Of a stretch of DNA of 64,000 nt, positions 49,870 through 62,064 are shown piece after piece. Under the pieces are notes generated by a model. That model saw nothing but the letters and a program-made list of their open reading frames with translations. It ran no database searches and had not been told where the DNA came from. Source of the DNA: Thuidium tamariscinum (Eukaryota > Streptophyta > Bryopsida > Hypnales > Thuidiaceae); contig OX344751.2 in the NCBI GenBank assembly GCA_947034885.2, positions 5,580,001 through 5,644,000 on the forward strand. The letters are read 5' to 3'. A program made the translations under genes and the position numbers. The stretch's first letter is position 1. The number at the start of each line of letters is the position of its first letter.

Positions 49870-50340
49870 CCTTGAGGACATCTCCATCTCGAAAATATCT
49901 TCAATTCTCGTACAATTCGCGACATAATCAAGTGCCGCGCAAAATCATAAACGCAACCTCCAGAACTCCAATTGAAGTTCATAAGCGAATTGCCGTCTGC
50001 GTTTGCAAAATGAATGAGTTCTGCTATCAAATTGAATGCAAATTGTGAGCAAATACACAAAGAATGAAAGCTTGTGGACACAAAAAGTACCAAGGCACCA
50101 AACGCAGAGCTACAAGAGCGCCTCAAACGAGGCGAAGAAGACGAGGCAAATTGTTGGTTTCCTTTTTTGAACATCCCGGTGACGTCGAATGCTTCGGAAC
50201 CTAACGGCGGTTGCGGAATCAGCTTCACCTTTCTTCACCCGAATGAGAGCCCGCGTGGGATTATGAATGTTTTCAATGAGTTTATGACGGAGTTTAGCTC
50301 GGGAACTCCGTCCGTCCGTCACGTCCGTCCGACTCTATGA
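49870..50340 (-). promoter_or_regulatory. Likely 5' region of the coiled-coil gene
   Basis: GC-richer sequence directly upstream, ending in a tandem CCGTCCGTCC-type run at 50300-50335 that marks the switch to AT-rich repeats. Open frames on both strands overlap here, but none has paralogous support, so I treat it as promoter/leader. Confidence 0.35.
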
Positions 50341-52943
50341 AATGGATGAAATACATTCAAGGATGTTGAAGAACCAATTTGATTGCTTTGATTAATTTGA
50401 TTGGTTTGATTAATTTGATTTTTTTTAGCAATGTGACTAGTTTAGTCATTTGGTTCTTCATGATTTCTGTACAATGTTTTTAGTTACTTCGTGTAGGGAT
50501 GGGAAGAAAAAGAAAATTGTGAAATAAAAAATATTATGGCTAAATTCTTCTCAAGCAATAATATATTATGGCATAAATTCTTTAAATCCACATTTTTATT
50601 CCTTGGAAGGATCTCTTAGGGATTAATGTACAAATTTCTTTTTTAAGAAAATTTATACATTATTACTTGTATCCTCATGTAATTGTGTTATTTATCTTAT
50701 TTTTATATAAAATTTGAAGTCAAAATTGAGATTTTTTCTTAAAACTGATTTTAGATCAAATTTATGTGATTTCCAAAAAAAATCAAGATTAAAATGTAAA
50801 TTTCTAATTATAGTAATTTTTGAAGATTTTTATTTTTACTTTTCTTCAAGTGTTTTTGATTGAGGGTCATCTTTTGAATAGAATAAGTCATTTTTTGAAG
50901 CTAAACCTTAAAGCACCCTTTGAAATTATTTTCAAAGCAAAGTCTTCAAATTTTGTGTTTATAAATTTTAAAGAACTAAGATAAGAACCTTCTTAAAAAA
51001 TTATTGGATGAAAAAATGCATTTTATATACTTGAAATATTTGAAATTTGCTTTCATTCATTGTTCAAAATTTGAACTTCTAATCCTTAATCTCTAAATTC
51101 CCAAGAATGCATTTGAGGGATTCTTGAAGGTTTGAGCAAGTATCTATGACCTCAATATTTGGCAAGAGTAAAAAAATTTCAATGCATAAAAAATTACTAG
51201 CTTTCTAGGAATATAATTTTTATTTCAAGTAGGACCTTGAGCAAAAACTAACAATCACAATAAATCCAAAATAGGTAAGGGTAGGCAACCAAAAAATTAT
51301 ATAAAAACTTAAAATGATTTAAATTTTTGAATTTTTTTATAGATTGTATTTTGTCTATATCAAAAGATTTGATTCAGTCTATTTGGATTAGTAATATGAA
51401 AGTTATAAAGCTTCTTATTTTGCAGGCAATTATATAAATTTTTGAAAATATAATGTATTGGATCCATTTATGAACTCAATTTTAACAATTCTTCAAAAAA
51501 TATAAGTTGCACATGATTTATTTTACTTTTTAGAACAATATCACTATTGGATTTAATGTATTTTGATTACATTTTAGAGCTATCAATAATTTAGTATCTC
51601 CTTCTATCTAGCATTTGCTTCAATTTAATGATTTTCTAAAGAATGAAAATCATAGGAAGTGGGGTTGAATTTTTTTTTAATTAGATCTTTAATCAATTAT
51701 TCAATGTATAAAAATTTTAATTTACAATTTATAGTATAAATTTTTTAATTAAGAGGATATTCAAATTCTTATAATCTAAGCAAGCTAGGGAAAAAAATTG
51801 GCTTTGAATATGCCCTAATAGCCTTTGATTTCAACAAAAAATTATGAAAAACATTAAATGTTTTTTGGGCATTTAGAAGATTGTAGATTCCTAGGCTGTA
51901 GGAACTATAGGAACGCTACCATGTAGGTGGACTAACGTGGTCAAGAGACTTCTACATCAGATTTTATTAATTTATTAATTTTAAAAATCAATTATTAAAT
52001 GTTTAAAAATATTTTTTTAAATCACTGAATTTTCAATTCTTTTATACATTCGGAAATTTTTAAATTTTTTTTCAAAATTCTAACCAATAGATGCTAATAC
52101 AATGCATAGGAAACTATTTTAGGGAACAACCTTGAAACAATCTTCTATGGAGCTTAAAAACATCTAATGACATGTTCTAAATCATTTTTTGATTGGAAGA
52201 AACTTGGGAATTTAGTCTAGAAATTTGTTCAAATCTCTTTATTCATTGCTATCAATTAGAGAGGCCAAATGATTACATTTAATTCAAATCTACTTACAAA
52301 AGTCATCTTAGTCTCTTTTAATGAATAAGTTTTTTGATGTTTGGTCTTGTATGTTGCGTTCATGAATTTTCTTTACGAGAAAAGTGAACACAAGAAACAA
52401 ATGTTCCACTATTTGTCTTGCTACCAACAATAAGCGGTCATCTCCAAATTGACTTCTATAGTTGAAGGCTTTTTTTTAATTAAAAAATACACTCACAACT
52501 ACTATTTCAATTGCAAAAAGTAAGAATGTTGAATTTTTATTTTTGCATATCCAACTGTAGGATCTTGCACTAAACTAAAGGCTCATAGTTTTTAAAATGT
52601 GTGAAGAAATTTCAAACACTTTGATCAAGTAGATTGCAAGATGTTTGCATTTAAAAGGAAGAAAAAAACTAACTTTTTCTCTTTACATGACTAGATAATA
52701 TTATTATATATATTCTTAAATTAAAATCTTGCATTATGGATTTGAATGTCTAATTCTTATATTTGAATTGAGTAAAAAATTTGGAGAAAAAATTCCAAAA
52801 CAACAACTTAATTTTCTTAATGAAAATTTTAGTTAGAAGTAATACTTACAAGATAGAAAAAAAAAGTAGTGAAATTGTTCATAGCTCTAGCTAAAGATGG
52901 AATTGAAATAAATTAATTTCAATAATGAGATTGTGCGAGAAAG
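50341..52943. other. AT-rich decayed repeats
   Basis: Contains a degenerate forward 0.9-kb TTAA-family copy (from about 51087, CTCTAAATTCCC after TTAA) and, from about 52460, the left part of a reverse-oriented copy that the piggyBac insertion splits. No genes. Confidence 0.5.
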
Positions 52944-52989
52944 TTAACCCTTAAGCACGTTACCGTCCGTTTTTGGGACGACGAACAGA

Positions 52990-54745
52990 GTAGACAGATA
53001 ATATCTCACTATCTAGGGCAGGAAATCATCCAGTGATTTTTTGTATGGCTCTCACTGGAGTTGCATACAGGAAATGGCAACAATGAAGCACCAAAATGCC
53101 CTCCATATTTCTTGAGAAATTGGATGCTCCACATGTGTCAAGGACAGAAGAAATTTTCAACTACCTAGTCATGAAAAGCATGGCATGAAGCAAAATTATG
53201 AGTCACTGACCAGCTCCACGGGCCAAGGCACTACAGACTTGCTCATGACGTCAAGTAGGGACCATTGTTTTTTTTTTATTCCAACTGCACTTGCGGGTGC
53301 GAGAGAGGATGCTTCTTCTTCTACAGTGTCGTGAATACAACAATTCAAGACTGTAAGGACGTGGCCTACTACTTGTCACTCATGAACAATAATATCTCTG
53401 TAGTGCACAGTAAAATATGCTACAAGGCGGCAGTAACAACAATCACCTCCATGATGAATTCTAGTAAATCACAGTGATTTGTACTTTCACCGTCACGTCT
53501 AAATACTCGCAGCAATTAGCGCAGCCTACAAGGATTCAGACATGAAGTTCCTCTTCTCTCAAAGATCAATATTACACTTTCTCAAGGATGAGTTTTACAC
53601 ATTCCACAAAAATTAGTTGTACATGTTCTGCATGTCTGTATAGTAACTCCCAAATTCAGCTATTCACCTCTGTACATTGGGGTTCTACACGAATAAGCAC
53701 CTTCCAGTCATAAAAGAGATTTACGGTGGTGTTGACAGTCCTTCCTTCTCACCATTAGTTTCAAGTTATTTTTTTCCGCGAAACTTATTTTGACGGCAAT
53801 TACACTCATGAGTGCTTCATTGGAGGCCTTGCAAAACACTCAAGCGATGTGAATAAATAAATTCTACTGAACTCTCAAGAAACGCACTTGTTTACTATGA
53901 ATTCCACTTCTTGTACTGCCATAATCTCCTGTTGATCAGCTATTACCATTCCTCTAGTGCATTTTGTTTTCTTCAGTTCTGCAAGTCTGCCTGCTGCTCA
54001 TACTTAGCCTAGTCATCAAGGACCTGCATCGAGGTCCACAGTTCTCTGTCTTTGGAAAGCCGACGCTGCAGATTGAGCGGAGATTCTTCGCATTCCATTG
54101 GAGCATTCGGAAGATCCATCGAATCTCAAGCGCTAGTTGTACTTATCGGTGGTACACGAAATTCTCGACTTCAATTTCGTTGTTGCAGGTTTGTACACAA
54201 TTCCATTAGCTTGCATGGTCTCCGTTTGCATTTTTGCATGGGTCTTCGTCTTCATGATCAATCCTGTACTAGTTATGTATTCTCCCCGTCTTCGACTGTC
54301 GACATGCTGTAGACAAACCTAGATGTGTTGACATCGCCATACATGCAATGTTTCAGTTATTACTACTTGGTCCCACAGCACTTGTCTTCTACGGTCCAAT
54401 TTCACTAGAAACAAGCATCCTGATCATATGAGCTGAATTTGTACCCGCGATTTTCTCAGACTTCACTCTAAACTGTTTTCCTAAATCTTGTCACAATATG
54501 TCACGCCTTTGTCATGGCGCCGCCTACCTCTAGCACTGACCACCAAGTCATACAGTCCACTGAAGTTTGTAACACCATCAAAGAGTGGTGCACATCCATT
54601 CAAGCTAGTGCTGCACAAACGCGATAAATTCTCACTCTACTGGACAGACGGCATTTGCTTTGGAAAACTGTGAAGAAAGGAATCAAGCGCTAGGATACTC
54701 CGCGTGGATTGCACTTCCTTTTCAGACATCACTGCTCACGCGTGT
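52990..54745. other. 5' internal region of the piggyBac element
   Basis: No convincing gene. Short plus-strand frames exist (for example 54488-54673 in the transposase frame), and 54694-54890 in another frame reads NWRERVPEGHPLGF and FVLWLDVDGRTY, which looks protein-like. This may be decayed 5' coding or captured sequence. Confidence 0.35.
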
Positions 54746-54748
54746 TGA

Positions 54749-57700
54749 ATTGGAGGGAAAGAGTACCTGAGGGCCACCCACTTGGGTTCTCTGACGAAGT
54801 CAATCACATCTTCCAATTTGTGTTGTGGCTCGACGTCGACGGTCGCACCTATGTTTGCTCAACTTGCGTACGAATTGCGTGCGCTTGAGAAGAAACGACG
54901 CACGCTACTTCGTGCATCCCATCCAAGTCCACTGCACGCTACATTCATTGTCGAAGGCATGACAACAACACGTAGCACCTCCGCTTCTCAATCCGTGTCC
55001 CGATATCACACTCGGAGCTGCAGCGAAGTCGATACCTTTGTAAACTCGGATTTCCTATCAATGCAGGTCAGAGAAATCAGACGCAAACGAAAGAAGCCTG
55101 AGGGTGACGTCGATCGAGCTAGTCCACGTTCTGTAAGTGACCATGACAGCTTACCACCTCCTGACGTTGGCAACTTCAAGCTCAACAACTTCACTCCGAC
55201 TCCTGCTAGCATCGAGGGAGCAGCACGTTCGACTGCAGAGACGAGGGAATCTACTCTTCACGTCCTGTCTTGGCGAGGTCAGCGTTGGACGGTACGAAGT
55301 GCACTAGCGGAATGAAGTCATGAAGCATCGACGCCCGCGCCAGTTCGCCTTCGTGCTTCTCTCCTTCCTTGTCTTCCAGGCACTGACGTCGATCCCAACA
55401 GTGATGTCTGCCTTCTCGCACTCGTCATTCACTCTTATGTGCATACCGGAAGCAACCAACTATTCCACGTTGTCATGCTCGATGACGGCCAAGAGTTCCA
55501 TGTTCGGCATGGCGATGTTGAATACATTGACATAGTACAAGCATGTCAAGATGAGGAGGCCCCACCGCTCATGACTGAGGACTCCGACTTCATGGTGTCG
55601 GGCGGACAAGCATCGTCAATAGAGAGGCCTGTGGATTGTAATCCATCACGACCAAGTTTGCAGTCCTCCCTTCCTGGAACTTTTACTTCCGAAGAAGAAG
55701 ATCAGGAAGACGACAATGACAAGTCGTGGTTGTCCTAGTCGAATTTTGCAGAGGAGCCCTTCAACATCCAAAATCAAGCCACACATGCACAGACTATTGG
55801 CGGCGATCTTCCTCTGGCATCAGAGCCCTTGTCTTGTGCCCCTCCAGTTGAAATGCCACTTCATTCGGTACAAGCTCCGCCGCTACTGTCCCATGATAAT
55901 AATATTGACGCACATGGCTTGTATGTTGGGGTCGCAGTGCATGCTGACATTGCAGCGATGCCAAACGGACTCCATCCACGGCAATCCATCAAAGTGATTG
56001 CCAATGCAAACCGCTCTCAGCGAGGAAGGCGTCTAGCAGGAGCGCATGACGCTCGTAGTACCTCCGACGGTCGTGCTACTTCTCATGTTCCAACTACTGA
56101 AGATGCTCCGTGCAGTGCTTCGATAGCAGCAGCTGGCGTTTCAACGTCGACGCCCCGATGCACGTTAGGTCCTGCACGGCCGAATGGTGCCCATCTTCAC
56201 GGAAGACGAGCTGGGCAAATGTCTGCAGCCGCAGCGTGACGTGACTTCATCGACACTTTCCATGACAATAAATGGAGCATGGAGAATGCTGCGTTTGAAG
56301 ACACGCATCCCTCATTCACAGGCCCACGACCTAGACCTAGTTTACGCATTCTCAGAATGCTAGTGAAGGCTTGTCTGTTCAGTCGTTTCTGGATTGACTG
56401 AACTTTGCAGAGAATTTGCATCGAGACAAATTGCTACGCCAGCCAAGTCGAAGAAGGATAAACACATCTATTAGAGGGGAGTGATTGGTGGCCGTTGCAG
56501 AAGAAGGAGCTCATGGCGTTTTTTGCCATTAACTTATTGATGGGCATTAAAAGACTGCCCAACCACCGCAGTTACTGGAGTCGTCGAAACGAGTTTTTGT
56601 ACTGTCCAAGTATCTCAAGCATCATGACGTGCAAGAGGTATGAAGATGTCACCAGATGCATTCACGTGGCTGATGACAGCCTGCCAATTCCTGCTCCAGA
56701 TGAAGCTGAATTAGACAAGTTGTGGAAAATGAGGTGGCTCATTGATGAGATGAAGAGGCGCTTCAAAATGAATTGGCATCTATATCAAGAAGTCACCATT
56801 GATGAGACTATGGTGGCTTACAAAGGCAAGTACTGCCCAGTACGTCAGTATATGCCTAGGAAACCCACATGCTGGGGAGTGAAAGTTTGGTGCTTAGCTA
56901 ATGCACGACAGAAATATGTGTACGAATTTCAGGTGTACATTGGCTCCCACACTCGAGAAGTTGTGACGGCAGGCTGTAATGGTGACGCTAAAACCGCACA
57001 TGATGTTCTACAGTTGATGCAGGGTTTGAATGGTTTGGCACACGTAGTGTGCACAGATAATTATTTCACGTCAGTGAAATTATTGATGGAGTTACAGGTG
57101 TTGGGCACGTTTGCAGTTGGCACCGTCCGTAGTAATCGATTGAGCCTACCTCAATGCTTCCATGATATGAAGGATCTCTCAAAAGAACCGAAGGGTACAC
57201 TCCTCTGGCGCATGCATGCAAATCGGCAAATTGCATCGGTGGTTTTTGTTGACCGAAAGGCTGTGGGAATGTCGTCGACGTTCTACCCACCCGTGCCAGG
57301 TGCAGGTGACCAGTGGCCAACGGTACCTCGACGTATTGAAGGCATTGTCACGGATTTTGAGACTTCTCCTATTCACAAGGCGTATTCTGATTTCACGCGT
57401 GGTGTGGATGTCGCTGATCACCTCCGAGGCAGTTACTCTTATCAGATCAGGAGTCACAAGTGGTGGCACAAGGTTTTTTTCTATCTTGTTGACACATCAG
57501 TAGTGAATTGCTTCATACTGAATAAAGTTGCTATGGTGGAGTTAGGAAAGGATAGTCCATCGCACATGATGTTCCAGTTCCAACTCGCTGATGAATTGAG
57601 CAGGCCCTGGAGGTTGCACAGAGGAGTGGTTTCTCAATTTCGCTTGGCCGATCCGGGTGTGTACGGGTTGGTGAGAAGTGATCGTCGAAGGAAGTGCCGT

Positions 57701-57808
57701 TTCTGTAGAGGAAAGGTGCACACAAATCTTTTGTGCCCGCAGTGTGGTGGCATTAATTTGCATGCAGGTGAATGCTTTCAAAGAAGTCATTATAGTCTTC
57801 GCAGGTGA
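54749..57808 (+). pseudogene. PiggyBac transposase, long frame with five in-frame stops
   Basis: One reading frame runs about 1,020 codons from 54749 to 57808 with no frameshift but stops at 55313 (TGA), 55736 (TAG), 56237 (TGA), 56399 (TGA) and 56459 (TAA). The part from 56495 on is open for 437 codons and holds the DDE_Tnp_1_7 core: TIDETMV (first Asp, residue 103 of that part), CTDNYFTS (Asp 188) and TRGVDVADH (Asp 305), the family's DDD triad, then a Cys-rich tail (CRFCRGK, CPQCGG). N-terminal of the core are piggyBac hallmarks FTGP and IETNCYA. Further upstream FHVVMLDDGQEFHVRHGD resembles a small Tudor-like module, which is inference. Catalytic residues are intact, but the stops would prevent full translation unless removed as introns or by readthrough. 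Confidence 0.85.
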
Positions 57809-58969
57809 TCGATGAAGGTCCGTGCTATTACGGAACAAGGGTCAGGCAGAACTCGGGACTACTCTTCGACGGACGGGTGTCTGTGGACTAGAGCAATGAA
57901 AATTTTGTTAATTTCATATGTTGTATTTTTCGGAAGTCTAAGGTAGTTATGAATTTTGTGTAAGGTTTGCGCATGTGAGAAGCACTTCAGGACATGTTGA
58001 TCCGTTGAAGGCCTCATGTTTTCTGTACAGATCAAACTGATGGGGTTTGTTCTTGTGATGCATCGATACCAACTTGTAAGTAGCACAAACGTGGTAGGAG
58101 CAGTTGTTAGCACCCCAATTGTTTAGAGCCACAGTTCTCAAAAGGTATTGGATTTACGTAATGTGAATAAAGTTTATTTTCCATGAGCTCATTCATTGTC
58201 TGCGTATGCATTGTGGTGTTTGTTGCAACTTGTTCGAAATGGAGGACGACGCTTCCTAGGCATCGGTGCAGTACAACGGTAAGTAGTCTTCATGTAGTAC
58301 GTGTAACTGATTGTTGCAGCGGACATTCCTGTGGGGACATTCCTTGGACGTCGGCCGTACACAGAGTGAGCACAGAATTATTCGATCGATGCCACGTTTT
58401 AGATCTTGTACGATGAAGCTTTTGTCATCATCGCAGACTTTGTGCAGCAGGTAGTATTCGTGCATAACTTTGAGTGGTTGGGGCAGTTGGAAGCGGTCAG
58501 ACCGCTTTTCCTCGGACATGCTGCCACGTCTCCAACTTCGTCGCCAGAGAAGTACTTCTTCCCATGGAAATACAAGATGGTGTCATAGCAATGTGATTTT
58601 CTCTGAGGCCATAGTGCCGTCGTGTGTTTTTAGAATTTTGTGTGAAAGCTGTTTGGCTAGGCTATGCTCCAGAATTTTTTTTTAAATTTCCCTGAGGAAA
58701 AAAGTCGCTCTAAGAAAATGAAACGTTACCAGAACACAATCTGCCTGTGGCAGTCAAAGCGAATGATAGCGTAGTCCATCCTCATGATCTCCCAAATCTT
58801 TGAACAGATTGGACTTCTGCTAATGTTGATGAGTTGCACTAACGGAGTACGAGAAGATCATACGGTGAAACCCTGAGTATTTGCATTCAACCTCACATTA
58901 CCAAACTTTGAATGCTTCTCCCAATTTCTGCGGTTCCCACTGACTTCGAAGACTCCAACCATTTAAGGA
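57809..58969. other. 3' internal region of the piggyBac element
   Basis: Follows the transposase stop. A minus-strand open frame of 87 codons (58519-58256) reads HEYYLLHKVCDDDKSF and may be spurious or a decayed antisense gene; I recognise no family. The region ends with a terminal sequence similar to the left end. Confidence 0.4.
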
Positions 58970-58973
58970 TTAA

Positions 58974-61900
58974 CTAAAGTGTGTGAGAATCTTTATTCTT
59001 TGGAACTATGAAAATCAAATTTAAAAATGAATTCTATGAATTTTATACTAAAGAGGATATAATGATTGCCTAGAAAAAAAATTGTAACTTTCACATCACT
59101 AATTTAAATGGAATGAAATAAAGATTCACATAGAGACAAAAATAAAATTTTGAAAAAAAGATTAAATATTTAAAAATTCAATATTTTGTAATTTTTTTCC
59201 TTGTTAAACTACTTTTTGGGCTTAGGATGGTATAACTTTTGTTCCCAAGTATTACTTGATTTAAAAATTATATTCCTAGAAAGCTATTGTGATTTTCTAT
59301 GTTCTAGAAAAATTTCAAAAATCATTTCATAATAGAGGTTTAACAAGCCTAACCAAAATCCAAAGAGTTATAAAGGGATTGATTGCAAGAAACATTGTTC
59401 TTTTTCATATCATATGTAGCATGGCGAACTCATCATCTATAACTTTCAAAAAATGTATCCAATAGACTTGAATTTTCAATTATAGATGGATGTTTCTATT
59501 ATATCATATTCTTTATTTTTCAAAAAAATTAAAAATCAATTTATATCTTTAAAGTCTATTTTTCTAATTTTTCACATTTTCAGATTTAGGCTTTTGGATA
59601 CTCTTATATGGAATAACCAAAATTAATTGTTTAGATTTGAAATTTTTGGAGATCAATTCCCATTATAGGTAGGCATGTTTTACATTATTAGGGAAATCTA
59701 AAAATACATATATTTGTGTCTTCTACATTTGTGCAAATAGAACTCTCAAATACATACACTTTTGATTATTGAAGATAGTTTCAAGCTCATTTTTTTGGTA
59801 AAATCTCATCACCATCAATTCCTTAAGGATTTCTAGCTTTTAATTTTTTTTAAATTTAAAATTTAAAATTTTTTATAGAGTAAATGTTCTATTTGGCCTA
59901 ATAGGATGTGAATTTTAAATTTGTTTTGTAAATGTATGAGTGTTTATTTGGGTTTTTGATAGGCTTTTGGTGTGATTGTATTTTAATTTGGTGCTTTGAG
60001 TATTCTTTACCAATTTGAGATACAGTTTTTGAGGCTAGTTTTGGTGAAAGTCAATTTCAATTCGAAAAAGGTCAATTTGGTCTATCAAGTATCAACTAGT
60101 TTTTTAAGGTGAAGCCAAGTTGGAAGTAGTTGATCAAGGAATGGGAATCCTAATTGAAGTAATAGTCAATTAAGTCCAAGTAGGTAGGTAGTTTCAAATG
60201 GTCTTCAAGTTGGGAAATAGTAAATTTGGCTTTGCATTTCTAATTGGGTAGTTGGGAGTAGTTAGGTTGTCTCTTCTAATTTGGTAATTGCTAATTTTTG
60301 GTCCCTCTTAGGCTCGTCTTTCCAAAATTTTGTTTACCCATTGTTGAAAGTGCCAATGGAATCCTAGCCTAGTGTTGGCTGCATTTTATTTTTGATGATG
60401 ATGAGTGTATGGTTGAGTGAATAGTTGGGATGTGAGTAAAAAATTAATTAATAATTGAGATTTCAAGTTGGTGATAGAAGTTTGGATTGAAGTGAGGGTT
60501 TGAAATGCTAGTTGGTGAAATGGAGATTTTATGAATACAATTTGGAAGTTGTGATGATGGAAATGGAATAAAATTATTGAATACCATTTGGTGGTAAATC
60601 CTACCCAAGTTGGAGAATGCCTTAAATTAGAAGAACTTGAGTGATGGAAAATTGTGTGAAGATTGAATTATAATATATCTTAGATATATTTGTATAATGG
60701 TGATTTGATAACCAATTTGAATTAATATAATATATTCAAAGCCAAATTAGTTTCTTGTGATTGTGTGATGAAAAAAAATTAAAGTAAATGTATATAGGTT
60801 CAAGTGTGCAATGCCATTGTAGTTTGAGTGACTACTAATTTTCCGAATTAGATCATGGTTTCCTATTTTGGAGTTGTATTACCTATTTTAGATATTAGTC
60901 CAATTAGCATACATTTCCTACTTGACTGTCTTCCTCGGAATGAACTTATTATACTAATAGGGTAGTTTTTGAATAGGTCATTATCCTTCTTCAACAATTG
61001 TCAAAATACTTACTTTCTTGATATTTTGTGCTTTTGTATTTTCCTAACTTGGAGAGTTTTCTATGCTTTTCATTTTTGGAGTTACCTTTATTTTGTAGGT
61101 GTATATATTAGTTGTATTTTTTTTGAGTTTTCAATTCTTTTTTCAGTTTTAAAATATTTTCTCTTAAAAGCAGTTTTTTTTGGGCCTCATGGGGCTCGAC
61201 TCTAATGCTGTGGCATAGTCACACTGGCTTAAATTTGGAGGGAACATCCTCCATTCACTACATGCTGTGTAGTTTGACTGAAAAAAAAACACTACCTAAA
61301 AGCATGAAAAACTGTGAAAAAGCTACAAAATCAGTCATTGCAATTTCTTACAATCACCCTTGAACTTTAGGGGTTAATTAAACCCTTGCATTGATATCTA
61401 TGATATCTATGCCAATTATAGTTCTTTACAATTGACAAATGGATTGACAATTTGTCTTTTCAAAGTGAATTATATCAACCAATCATCAGCTCCATTTTTA
61501 TATTTTTCATTTGTTATGACTTTACTTACATGTTGGCATGTTTTTAACCTTGGAAGGATGCTAACAGATGATGTTTGGACGGTCAACCGAGCTTTGTGCA
61601 TATTTTCATTAACTTCTTCTGCACAACTTTATTAATGCTATAGGCCTCACAAGCCATCAATGTCAACAAATATTTCTACAAATACTTCCATTTGTACACA
61701 TGGAGGTTCACAAGTTCCAACTACATCAATAACTAATTCAAAAGTAGTGCATGCTTGTACAATAACAATAATCGAGTTACACTAGAAGGTGAATACAATG
61801 AGATTTTTGAGCACTTACTTGCAACTTGCTCTTACTAATTAGTTGTATACCCAAAAAGGGTGCATGTCGTTTAACCTTGTAATGTTGTTGTGGACTCTAA

Positions 61901-62064
61901 GTGCCCAATGGATGATAGAGAATTCTTATAAAAGATGTAGTTGTTCATCCTTGGAATTTTGTGCAGAAAGGGGTGATCATGAACAATAGTTTGATCTCCA
62001 ATGAATACTTTTGAAGTTTTTATAACAGTAGAACAGATGATTCACATTGTTGCAAAGAGGATGA
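58974..62064. other. AT-rich repeats right of the piggyBac element
   Basis: 58974-59340 is the continuation of the split 0.9-kb repeat. A degenerate, inverted 720-bp-family MITE appears to start near 59373 (GGGATTGATTGCAAG) and end near 61357 (CTTACAATCACCC), interrupted by about 1.3 kb of unrelated AT-rich DNA (59900-61250). TTTAGGGGTTAA at about 61367-61378 is an orphan right end of a TTAA element. No gene supported. Confidence 0.45.

Larger units (their letters stand above)
52948..58969 (+). mobile_element. PiggyBac-superfamily DNA transposon, 6.0 kb
   Basis: Flanked by TTAA at 52944-52947 and 58970-58973. The left end is CCCTTAAGCACGTTACCG; the right end read inward is TCCTTAAATGG, a short inverted repeat. 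The sequences just outside (52870-52944 and 58973-59340) are the two halves of one reverse-oriented 0.9-kb repeat like 35965-36877, which independently fixes the borders. The element is clearly GC-richer than the DNA around it and carries a piggyBac transposase at its 3' side. Unlike animal piggyBacs of 2-3 kb it has about 1.8 kb of extra DNA 5' of the reading frame and 1.1 kb 3'. Confidence 0.85.

Noticed and set aside
58256-58519. Antisense 87-codon frame inside the piggyBac 3' region as a gene
   Set aside because: No recognisable domain, no second copy to test conservation, and no start or splice context; kept only as a note.
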